From Lutraria lutraria (lineage: Eukaryota > Mollusca > Bivalvia > Venerida > Mactridae), in contig OZ026836.1 in assembly GCA_964023205.1 (NCBI GenBank), positions 1,743,501-1,807,500 on the forward strand: 64,000 bases of DNA, given 5' to 3'. Each line of letters starts with the position of its first letter. Position 1 is the stretch's first letter. The position numbers and the translations under genes were made by a program. The notes beneath the pieces were generated by a model, which had not been told where the DNA came from, did not search any database, and saw only the letters and a program-made list of their open reading frames with translations. Of the stretch, positions 11,001-21,600 are shown piece after piece.

Positions 11001-14000
11001 GATCAATTTTTACAAGTGGATAAATGGACGACAGTTTGTTTTACTCTTACATTGGTAATTGAACAAAGCACTTTGTCAATAAATCTATAAAACAGATTTA
11101 TTTCTAAATTGATTTGTTATAAAAAAAACACAAAGATCGGTTGATTACATCAGTTATGTCAAGAGCTATATTATTATCAGCTTATGGAACGAAAATTAAA
11201 AATCAACTTAAACTATTACCTCCTCGTGGTATTATGTCAACATATGAGAAACAAAACAATGCGGCTAACCATCGGTCATTTGACATGTTAGCCACTTCCT
11301 CATACATTCACACACTTACTCGTGATCATCTAATGGGGGAACATCCTATGTGAGACTAATAATGGACAAACAAGGTACGTAGTCATGTTGTTTATGATAG
11401 CCTTGTGGTAGATAATAACATACAGGGTATACGTTTGTACAATTTCCAGTCTCTTGCAGAATTCTGTCAAATTTTGATAATTCTTAATTATCTGGTAATT
11501 AAACTAGAGTTTTTGCAATTATTTTTCAGAAATACGAAATATTTGCAAACGCGTTTCACCGTACATAGCTCACCAATGGCGGGAAGTTTGTGAGGAGCTC
11601 GGTGTGGCAGATAACGCGTTGGACAATCTAGAGAGTGATTACGGAAGTTCCCGGAAGTCCGAACTGGCATTTCAGGGTCTCTGTTGCTGGCACGAAATGG
11701 TGGGCCAGTCAGCAAGTCGAGAAAAATTGCTGAAAGTGACCCAATTTCTTGGACTTCGACGTGCTGAAGGTGAGTGCACTCTTGTGATTTAAACTGTTCT
11801 CGTTTTCTTATTAGTGGATCCCCTGGGCATCTTCTACTATTATTCAATACTCTATATATAACCAATTTGTAAAGAAACATCCATTAGTATTTTATGCAAA
11901 TATATGTAATTTTGATTTAACTATGTTTTGTTATATGTGAAATGTTGGTCATGTTGTCTTATTTCAAATATTATGTATATACATGTATTTCTACTTTCTT
12001 TTCACACAAATATTCTTATATTGCAACACACTGACACATTTTGTAATTATTTTCTCCAACAGAAGAATTGAAATCAATGAAGCAGAAGCGCCTGGTACCA
12101 TATATGGGTCGTCCTGTAACAGCACCGTCAACACAAGACGAACCTGTGAAAAAACAAAACAAACAAAAAGGTATTCTATAAGAAATCCCTCTTTTAGTTT
12201 GGCCACTTTCGTTAAAAACGAAGCATCAACATTATAACTACAGTACAAATAGGTTACTGACGGAATCTGAACATTATTATCAATGATAAAATTAACTCCA
12301 CGGACATACCCGAAACATTTCGTGTCAGTCCGAACATTATGATTAATGATGAAATTAACTCCACGGATATACCCGAAATATTTCGTGTCAGTCCGTCTTT
12401 TTTATCGTGTCATCATTACGGGATACTATTTCCAAATACTGTGAACTTAGTATACCTTGGGATATACATATTGTTAATGTCTTACAGAAAACAATGTGTC
12501 TCCTTTCAGCACTTGCGAACCGTTTGTCGAGACCTAAATCTTGTGTGAAACAGGAACCAGATAAAACAATGAAGAAAAAACAAATAAAGCCTGAAATATA
12601 CACAGGCACGAATCCTTTGGTGTTACAAGTGGCGCCATCAAAACCTACAGATATTTGTAAGTTCTAGAACCTTGGCAGTTTTCACTTCTCTCTTCAATGT
12701 TGTTTTAGATAAGTAGTTACAAATGTAATTACTAGATGAGAATTTCTTAGATTGATATAATGTAAGCATGATATTGTTACAAATGATGGGCAAACATTCC
12801 GTTTTATAAAGTTTGGATGAGGCGGCATTATACGAATATGCCCCCCCCCCACCATATACAAGTGCATGAAACAACACAAATCATTGTCTATTGTAGGTGA
12901 AGTAAAGCTAAAGATCACTGTAAAGGCAATACAACGAGCAGATAATGACGTATTGGAACAAACCCAGGATACATACAAATCTACAAAGGATGATTTCAAA
13001 CACACGTGTTATTCCTTCGTAAAACTTGTCATGTTGAACAAACGATCACATTTCAAAGAACTGAAAGATCTCCTTGGCTACGAGGGTATTACAGTTCAGC
13101 GTCTGTGTCACGTGGGTTTCAACATAAACGCTTTTGTTCTGTGCTTTAATTTAGGAGCGTTTGAAATCCTTTACCAAAACTATGTGACTGGACGCTTGAA
13201 AAAAATCGTACAAACCGCGTTAGTGTCCAAGACGCATCTGGATCAATTAAAAGCTCGACGTCTTGAATTATCTGTTGATATTGAAGAAGGACTGATAAAC
13301 AAATATAGAGACATACTACTGGTTCGGGGACCAATTGAAGAAGCTACCACACACCCTGTTGATGTAATTGTGGATTATTTTACTTGTGACGATGATGACC
13401 CGTGTGATGGTGTTGGACAAGGACCTGATTTGGGTACTTATAATGTTTATCTAATAGTTAAAGCTTTACAGTTTATTCTTTGTCGAGTGACGAAACATAT
13501 AAAACTTCTTAATATAATTTCGGGGGCCATGCTGTTTGGTTCGGTAGTCATACTGGCTTTTAAGCCATGACTGTTGTAATTCCCGAAGCTTCATTTTTAA
13601 GTAGGTCAACAGTTACTGTTCTAAGTAAGTTAAATATATTATTTTCTATTTCAGATGAAATACGTAACTTTGATTTACAAATTTGGCGCAAGGAGTTATA
13701 TGATAATATATTAACTGTTGATAATCGGTGTAAGTTATTTCAAGATTCTTTGAAAGATTTATTGGTAACGTTAAGAATTGTGTTACCCGGTGATAAACAG
13801 ACACTCAATTGTCTCCAGGATGTTATTAATTGTTATCATTATCTGAAACAAAGTAAAAGCATGGCTCGTGGGAATGGCATAGATCTCCTATATGAGTACA
13901 TCGTCATAATCAATGTCATACGACTGGCTGTACTAGGCATTGGTGAAAAAACTCTTCTTATAACGTTCGACGAAACACTTCATCCTGATTCTTGTGAGAT

Positions 14001-14385
14001 GTTTACTCGCTTACTTGGTGACATCGAAGAGATGCTTGAACCCAACAATTCATTTGGAAAAGATGAAGACATTTCAAAGGGTTATAAAATATCAGGAGCC
14101 GAAAAGGAACTATTTGAAGGTTTGCTGTGTTATTTGCCAAGACTTGTAAACATTTTGTATAAAATTTGTGATGCTTTAAAACCAACACAAGATAAAGATC
14201 ACAAGAAAGTCAAGGCTGCTGAAGACGAGTCTCAGAGAGACATTGAGAGAAGCAGTGATGACAAAGAAAATATTAAAGAAGAAAACAATAATGTTTTAAA
14301 GGAATTTAATGGACTTTCTTTGAAAAATTCCAAGTTACCAGACCAACCAAGTGTAAGATACATCAACACGTGGAAACCGGAATAA
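7992..14385 (+). CDS. Death-domain protein with TRADD-N-like region (six exons, ~606 aa)
   Basis: Six exons (7992-8049, 11530-11769, 12063-12170, 12510-12656, 12897-13433, 13655-14385) join into 1821 bases without a stop; every internal junction is phase 1. Residues 20-99 form a death domain with the core HQWREVCEELGV and a typical six-helix hydrophobic pattern. Residues 100-184 are a basic linker. Residues about 250-325 resemble the TRADD N-terminal domain: an LYQNYVTGRLKK helix, then RRLELSVDIEE and YRDILL. Residues 364-606 are helical and unassigned, ending in a charged K/E/D-rich tail. There is no signal peptide. Known TRADD proteins carry the death domain at the C-terminus; here the order is reversed. 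Family knowledge suggests a cytosolic adaptor in death or immune signalling, which is inference. The least certain points are the first exon and the donor of exon 5. Confidence 0.8.
8050..11529 (+). other. Intron 1 of the death-domain gene
   Basis: This 3.5-kb intron has a GTAAAA donor and an acceptor ending atttttcag. It holds the CpG-rich 40-bp tandem repeat at 10599-10790. An open frame at 9511-9795 has no homology I recognise and no clear splice sites, so I treat it as chance. Nothing else is supported. Confidence 0.6.
10599..10790. repeat. CpG-rich 40-bp tandem repeat (about 4.7 units)
   Basis: The block GCGCAGTTAGCGC recurs at exactly 40-base spacing (10641, 10681, 10721, 10761) and is followed each time by TCGCGAATC or a close variant. 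A more diverged unit begins near 10599. Each unit can form a GCGC-AGTTA-GCGC hairpin and contains the palindrome TCGCGA. It is a sharp CpG-rich island in AT-rich intron sequence. Confidence 0.9.
11530..11769 (+). CDS. Death-domain gene, exon 2 (death domain)
   Basis: The acceptor is atttttcag and the donor is gtgagt. The 240-base exon encodes the whole death domain in frame, including WREVCEELGV, NALDNLESDYG and EKLLKVTQFLGL. The conserved tryptophan and the alternating leucines of helices 2 to 6 are present. Encoding the domain in a single phase 1-1 exon makes it a shuffling-competent unit. Confidence 0.88.
12063..12170 (+). CDS. Death-domain gene, exon 3 (basic linker)
   Basis: The acceptor ctccaacag at 12054-12062 and the donor gtattc at 12171 enclose 108 bases, phase 1-1. 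The peptide is lysine- and glutamine-rich (ELKSMKQKRLVPYMGRP through KKQNKQK) and likely disordered. Confidence 0.75.
12269..12394. repeat. 63-bp tandem duplication in intron 3
   Basis: Two adjacent 63-base units (12269-12331 and 12332-12394) differ at only a few positions. Each contains AATTAACTCCACGGA and TTTCGTGTCAGTCC. This is a recent local duplication inside the 340-base intron. Confidence 0.9.
12510..12656 (+). CDS. Death-domain gene, exon 4 (linker)
   Basis: I place the acceptor at tcctttcag (12501-12509) because it restores phase 1. The nearby cttacag at 12481-12487 would put a stop in frame. The exon encodes ALANRLSRPKSCVKQEPDKT and a proline-containing stretch, ending with one base before gtaagt. 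It looks like flexible linker. Confidence 0.7.
12897..13433 (+). CDS. Death-domain gene, exon 5 (TRADD-N-like region)
   Basis: The acceptor is tattgtag at 12896. The exon encodes an alpha/beta segment with TRADD-N character: a predicted strand ending HVGFNINAFVLCF, the helix FEILYQNYVTGRLKKIVQTAL, and a strand and helix RRLELSVDIEEGLINKYRDI. Two in-frame phase 1 donors are possible, GTACTT at 13434 (used here) and GTGTTG at 13410. Without splicing the frame runs on to a stop at 13568-13570 with a hydrophobic end. Confidence 0.75.
13655..14385 (+). CDS. Death-domain gene, exon 6 (helical C-terminal half, stop)
   Basis: The acceptor ctatttcag at 13646-13654 continues the phase as D-EIRNFDLQIWRKELYDN. 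The 243 codons end at a TAA at 14383-14385. The first two thirds is leucine-rich and probably alpha-helical (SLKDLLVTLRIVL, EELFEGLLCYLPRLVNILYK-like segments). The end is a low-complexity charged tail with DKENIKEENNN, finishing NTWKPE. I do not recognise the domain. Confidence 0.8.
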
Positions 14386-14627
14386 TGGGAGGGTAAAACA
14401 TGTGTTTTAAATGTTTTAGTCATGTTGATGTAATACAAGTTTGCACCAGTCAATACTCGTTGTTAATTATCTACCGATGACAGTGTATAAATTAGCATGG
14501 TGTAACCCGTCTATTTAAACAATTATTTGAAAATAAGCCAATTGAGAGTTTGGCATAACCAAACTGATAAATAGATCAACATTTTCATGAAAACAAACTT
14601 CAAACAGACTCGAGGTATAAATCAAAT

Positions 14628-14633
14628 TTTATT
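14628..14633 (-). promoter_or_regulatory. Candidate distal polyadenylation signal of the exchanger gene
   Basis: TTTATT on the plus strand reads AATAAA on the minus strand, about 750 bases past the exchanger stop. A nearer alternative is at 14853-14858. Confidence 0.35.
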
Positions 14634-14655
14634 AAATTGTTAAAAGATATTATAA

Positions 14656-14661
14656 AATAAA
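14656..14661 (+). promoter_or_regulatory. Candidate polyadenylation signal of the death-domain gene
   Basis: A canonical AATAAA lies 270 bases past the stop codon in an A/T-rich setting. Confidence 0.5.
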
Positions 14662-15378
14662 AGGCATGTACAATATACAACCATAAATAGTCTAATGTAT
14701 ACTCTAATGAAAGAAGCAAGTACATGTAATATAATTATGTTTATACGTAAATGATATAAAACAACACTAAAAGCCGGTTGATCACATGTTAACATTCGAT
14801 TGCAAAGAACGAATTGTCAGAAATATTCGGTAACTAGCAAGTTAAAAACTCTTTTATTAAATCTCTAAAATGTTTTTGAAAAAAAAACATGATTTGAATT
14901 GTTATGAATTGTGACGATTTTTGTGTGTAATTTTGGTATTAAAAATAGATAATGCGAACCATGTACTTGATGTCACAAGCGGCTTAGAGTCATTTAGTAC
15001 AACAGATTCATTAAAATAAACATAAAATATAAGAGTTAGTTCAATATGACACATAAGATAGCAACACATGCTAGTCTCTGTTCACCGGTTAATTGAACAA
15101 GATTGCTTTCAAATGTCATGATTCCGTGTAACCGTATCAGGCTTCTAGTAAAAGCATGTCATGTGAATTTAATGTAATACCATGGGTTACTGTAAAAATC
15201 ACTTTAAATGTCAAGCAAATGTTTGCTTCACCAAAACGACTGCTCATATGCATACGAGACAAAAAATGAGAATTGCAAACTACTTAAAGTCATTTAAAGT
15301 GGGAAAATAACTGATTTCTTAAAAGCAGTCTATAGATAAACGTATGCATAACAGTGAAAACTAGCGAATGTCATTGAT

Positions 15379-15633
15379 CTAAAATGGGGACGTAATTGCA
15401 CCAGTAGCTTGTAGTGATGACAATAATATGTATAGTACCCACAAACAGATCAAGAATACACCGCAGGCTATTTTAGGACCTTGCGGACCTCCCAACTCAG
15501 CACGTCCAAATAATGGTACGTAACGTCTTACTAGAAGAAGACTAAGAGCAACAAAGGCGCACACGCTGTAAACAACAACACTAAATCCTAGTGAGCCAGC
15601 GGGATAATGAAACGTCTTATCATCTGTATGAGT
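15379..15633 (-). CDS. Exchanger exon 12: C-terminal membrane helices and stop
   Basis: The acceptor reads tgtgtttcag. The exon encodes residues 782-865 with two hydrophobic helices, the conserved ELGGP motif between them, and the ending AITSPF before TAG. It matches the C-terminus of NCX proteins. Confidence 0.95.
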   Translation of the reverse strand, partial: THTDDKTFHYPAGSLGFSVVVYSVCAFVALSLLLVRRYVPLFGRAELGGPQGPKIACGVFLICLWVLYILLSSLQATGAITSPF

Positions 15634-18600
15634 CTGAAACACACAATAAAAACAATGTTGTTAAAAGTAGGAGTCTACAACGATGTGTGTTATAATTTGT
15701 GTGACATATAGATAAGAAAATGATTTATAGAAAAATAACATAGACATAACAATCCAACTTCCCCAAAACACTGCCTTATCACTAAGACATTCAACCCAAA
15801 AAACAATCTAACACATAGGACCATTTAAAAAAGGAGGACAAAGCACAGTCAGTCCCCTAGATGGAACAGCGTTGGAACGGTATGTAGCAGCATACTTTTA
15901 GTATAATTAATATTTTACCACAAAATCATTTACAACCAACAATCCTTACTTCACCAATCCATGAATCACCAAGTAGACTTTAATACACATAGACTTAGTG
16001 CCAATGTGTTACATACAACTAGAACTGTGGTTTAGTAACCAATTACTCCACTAAACAAAGAAAACCCAGGGGCTTGCTTACCTGAACTTGCCAGTATATA
16101 CTAGCAATCACCCAAGGCAGACCAAGACCTAAGAACACGTTCACAGAATTACTTCCATTGATGTTTCCAACAGAGCTGTCAGCCGTCTTCTCCATGAGAG
16201 CCGCTGTTTTACTGGCGAATGTGTCGGGCATACTGGTTCCTAAGGCAACGAATGTAATGGCAGTAATGGCGTCTGGAAGACCGATCAAGCAGCCGAAGGT
16301 ACCAGCCAAATCATTGATAATTGTTGTAAGAAAACCAATCGCAGCGAGCGAGAGGAGAAAACATGGCCAACCTCCGAGATATTTAGCTGGTGGTACAAAT
16401 GCAAAGATGATCTGGAAGAGAAATACTTAATAACAGAAAGGATAGAAATAAAGAATGAAAATACAAAACATACATTCACGATAGTTCAGATTTCCATAGC
16501 CGCCACTCGCTCACATGAATTTTGATGCAGCCAATGCACGACTCTTTTCTACATACACCATGCCAATGTTGAGCTGGTTCCCTTCTATGAGTACTTTCAT
16601 TACTTTGAGTCTACATAATTATATTTATCGTACAAAAAGACTTTTTAAACATGCAAAAAGCATGTAAAATAGACCTGATAAGCTATCATCATGGAGAAAT
16701 TGTGGGTACATGTACTTACTTTCCAGCCAAATGTCAGGAAATGTAACAAATAGTCTAAGAAGGTAGCAGATTCAAGGTCTCCTCCGTTCACATTCATGGC
16801 GTCTTTAAACTGTTGAACCCAATTCGAAGATTCCAAAGCAACACCACCAATATTGGCTTTAGTCATGTTTAACAAGCGACTAACGATGCCATCAAATTCT
16901 GAAATTATGCGACAAAATGTACTTTACAAAAGACTTCGATCTGCTGCGTCAAAGAAAATGTTTTTGTGAAGCTAACATGATGTTAAACATGTAAACATAA
17001 CATGATGTTAAACATGTAAACATAACATGATGTTAAACATGTAAACATGAATAAATCTTAAGAAGTGCACGATTGCCTCCCCTGAACTGCAAAAATGTCT
17101 AATATTTCTTTGGAAATCACAATTAACTTTGAATCTAGCCTGTCTTCGGTGACACTTGATCACTACTTTGAATTTCACATATATTTCCTAACAGTCAATC
17201 ACTGTATGTATAATTAGCTTTGATTAAATACTCGGGTTTTATGTAACTACAAGGATTATTTATTTAAACACCACATTATGTCACATTCGAATCCAATATG
17301 AAAGAAATAACTCATAGAATACTTACCGTCATCATTAACAATAGTTACAATCGTTTTCTTGATCTTTCCGAGTTCAGCACCACCATCGCATTCACCAAGT
17401 TCAATCGCAAAGCATTCGTCTCTTTCTTTTTTCTAAGACAAGTAAAATAATCAAAATGGATTATGTATGGAAAGCTGCATTTCATATGTCTGTGTGTGAC
17501 ACATTATTGTAGAGTCATATAGAGTCACTGAAGCTATTTTGTAAATCTTTATGGTAATCTGTGGAGACAAGTTCGGGTTTTTCCAAGTGATACCATCGGT
17601 AATTTTATTCATGTCAGTTTATTTCAATCAATAGTCTTCATTCTCACTGTACACATAATAACACATTTACTAATCATTGGAGAATACCAACCTTGCTTTC
17701 AAACAGCGGGATGTCAATGGTTTTATTAATTTCCTGGTTATCAAACAATAAAATGCCTTCCTTCCCTTGGTAATCGATTCCTTCTTTAGCCGTTATGTCA
17801 GAGGTCGCCCATTTCACACTAACGTGACCATCACATCCATTAATACGATGTACGGGAACGCGGGCAGTGTAGTAGCTTTCCTTGACAACCAAACTTGGTT
17901 TCCCAAATTCCAGTTTTCCGGGTTCTGGAATCCACAAAAACATCGTACTACATTTGTATCTATATTGTATCCTATATATGTATATAATGTTAAAAATATC
18001 CGAGTCAAGCAAATTAACAATGAAAAATAACTAACATTCCATAGGTATTATTATATAATTCAACAGCCGACCGGTTTCGTCATTGATTCATCAGGGCATT
18101 AATAATAAAATGGCGTCAAAATTTAGGTAGTTACATAGATATTGTATCTTATTTATATATCCATGAGAAGAATTGAACATTTACTGCAAATGCAATCGGA
18201 ATAAAAACGAGTGAAAATGATCAATACAAACTGCAGTCTACCATACAAAGAAAAGAAAAGTTTTCATATTACAAAAGCACTATATGTGTTTTCCTATTAT
18301 GTATTTAAGAGTAATGAAAGCTTCTTATCTTTTTTAAACTTTCGCTTTTCAGACAAATATTGAACATAAGCAAGTCTTAAAAATACACTCAATAAATACC
18401 TACCATCGTCATTGATAATGGTAACCTGGTTGATAGAGACATTTCCTATTGAAATGTGTTCATGACTTCCGTCTTCCTTGGTTGGTACAGACAATCTGAC
18501 GAAGAAGAACTCATCAGGTTCCCATTCACAGTCGTCAACAATCTCAATATAAACTTGACGTAACTCTTCATTCTTTGCAAAGATAACATCCTCACTGAAT

Positions 18601-21600
18601 GCTTTATAATCCTCATCGACAATAGCAGTACCGTTACATGTCTCAACACTGAAATACGAACATGTTGCAATTTAAAGTTCACATACTGATAAATATCTTT
18701 ACATGTTAATAGGGAAACATCTTATCAAAAGTGCAATTGCCAATGTCATTTTCAAAGAATTATATTACAGTTGCTCTAAAATCGGGATTTCGATACTTTA
18801 TATCCCCCATGTACCCTATATACCATATACCCTATATACCATATATACCCTATATACCCTATATACCATATATACCCTATATACCATATATACCCTATAT
18901 ACCATATATACCCTATATACCATATATACCCTATATACCCTATATACCATATATACCCTATATACCATATATACCCTATATACCATATATACCCTATATA
19001 CCATATACCCTATATACCATATATACCATATATACCCTATATACCATATATACCATATATACCCTATATACCATATACATTTTATCCAACAACACAAAGG
19101 AAACTATGACAAGACTCTCGATTTCAAATATATCATTAAAATCTTGTATTTATTTCCACCAGACCAAGTTGGACATGTTCCTTGATTTGTCTTCTTTAAC
19201 TGACTAGCTGGGAGATAAAATGGTTGAATGATACATAATTATGTTTATTTGGGAAATGTCACACTTCAATACTCACTGGACAGTGCAGGGGATATCCTTT
19301 CTACCGAATCGACGAATTCCGATTCTAACCTTGCCTTCATTTTCCAACACGCTAACAGCAGCAGCAGTGAATTCCACCACAGCCTTAGTACCTCCAGCAG
19401 AGTGATCTTTACTGGAATGTGTCTGACCTTCTCCTTTCTCACCGCCTGACATCTGTACATTGTCATATATCTGAAAACATTACACAAATACGTCAACTTA
19501 TATCTTCATAGTATTGTTGGTGATACCCTGGCAGTCGTACTTTCATATAACAATTTTAGGGACAATATTAGTATCATTCACGATATCGAATTGTACTTAC
19601 AGTATTAAATTGTCTGAGCTCAGATTTAAAACAAACACATGCAAATCATCGCATGACTAAATATTTAATTCAACATCACAATACTTTGACATACACATCT
19701 ATACAACATGTACTATTTTTTAATGTATTTGATTAAAATTTAATACATTACGACATTGAAAAATTATGTCTTTGGTATAAATATAGTCATTTTTTTCACA
19801 GAAGCACATCAATCTGACTAAAATACTCGATCTTCCTTACGGCAAGCGTAGCGGGTTTGAGGATATGATTTTAATCAGATTGAGAAGCACATATATCAAC
19901 ACTTACTATCTTTTTACTAACAAATACGTTTTGCCAAACAGTCTAACAGAGTCAAAATATAATTACAATGTTTGAAACATCATATGCAAAGCTTGAAAGG
20001 ATACATTTTAACTGTGTTAATGTGTCAAATGTCGGATATATGTGCTTCAGTAAATCTATATAAACAATGGTTAAACATCCACATCTATTAATTTTCACGA
20101 CACTGCAAAAACAAGAGCGCCACCAGAGGTGCCAATGCTCGTCTGTTCACCGCCTTAATGCTCAATATCAAGATTTATCAACCTATGAAGTTTCATGTTG
20201 CTACCTTTTACAGTTTCTGAGTTATGAGCTACATTAAAGTTTTTGCACGACGCAGACGCCATAGTGATCACAATAGCTGGACTTTTTCTTCGAAAACAGA
20301 CAAGCTAAAAACTGAAATAGCTCTACAATGGGTTAGTGATTGCAGAATTGTATGTTAGTGAGGTGTGATAAAATGTACTTCGTACATATCAACTATTTAT
20401 ATGATGATGTTGTTCAATTACCAATAATTAGTACGAAATTGGACATTCCATTCATAGATTTGGTCTAAGTCCATTTTTTCTCTTAAGCATTGGTATCATT
20501 AACCCTTGGAAAAAAATTGTTGTTTGAGACGTTCAACAACAAAATCAAGAACAAAAAAAAACATGTTTCAAATCTGCAAATGTAGAATTGAACAACTTCA
20601 ACAACATAGGTTTATAATGTAAATACATATTAAGTTACACTGGTACAGGGTCATATTATTCACTAGCTAGCGGTACAGAAGATGTTCCAAGTTCAAGGAA
20701 TTCTTTATTCGCAAGTCCAATTTAATATCGTAGAATATTTAGTGTCCGAAGAACAACGAGTACTTGATAGTCTTGAAAGTCACGTGATAACCAGACAGAG
20801 ATAGAAGTGATTCTAGTAAAACAGACCTAGTTTAATTATAATTAAGCTCAGCAACTTAAGGTTTATTCTTAGGTTTATTGTAATGCCATGGATAGCAATG
20901 GATAGAAAATCTCTTTTGTGAGAGATATGATTATGACAAACATTGCACGTTCTGTGAATGATATTTACACAGATCTTATATCAAAACAAATATGACGAAT
21001 TTAATCATTTTCCTATAAAATAAGATTATCAACTTCATAGATAATTGTGTTCTAGTGCACCAGATAAGATCTTATTTCACTGATAAATACTTCGAAACAG
21101 AAGCTAAATTGTAACATTGTTACAAATAACGAAGAAAGCTTTCATACAAAAAAGACCAAAATAACATGCCGACCTTACGATAGTGATACAAAAACACTGA
21201 GCACAGACAATAAGACAACTTATGTCGGTCCATTTAACATGCGTAGAAATAAATAGTCACAATATAAAAAATACACATGTCAAAGTGTGAAGATATATAC
21301 AATATTTTATTACTGCGAATGTGACATTAATCAAAGCCGTTAATGCCATATGATAATGATAAAATAGTTCTAAATGCACATACAAATAAACACACAAATA
21401 TTGTAAAATAGAACACACAGACAGCCTCATGCAAACTCTATTTTAGTTTCTATAAAATATCTATCCAATGGCCAAATTTGGTGTGGAAACTGGCCCACGA
21501 CACACAAAATACTCTAAATGTTAGTTACATACAAGGTGGTTGACCTTGTCCGTTTCTAGGATCACATGTTTGAAACAGAAAATGACGTCACTTGTGATGG

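Larger units (their letters stand above)
14386..15378. other. Convergent 3' UTR interval between the death-domain and exchanger genes
   Basis: The two stop codons face each other across 993 bases. AATAAA for the plus-strand gene is at 14656-14661. Reverse-strand AATAAA hexamers for the exchanger are at 14853-14858 and 14628-14633. If the exchanger uses the farther site, the two 3' UTRs overlap. Confidence 0.55.

Noticed and set aside
12488..12509. Alternative acceptor cttacag for exon 4 of the death-domain gene
   Set aside because: In the phase required by exon 3 it leads to a stop codon soon after; the acceptor at 12509 keeps the frame open.
13567..13654. Translation of the last death-domain exon from an ATG at 13567
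   Set aside because: A good acceptor (ctatttcag) at 13654 restores phase with exon 5, so the preceding residues are intron sequence.
18703..19207. Long open frames of 90-160 residues on both strands
   Set aside because: They consist of the 18-bp minisatellite read in different frames and lie in an exchanger intron.
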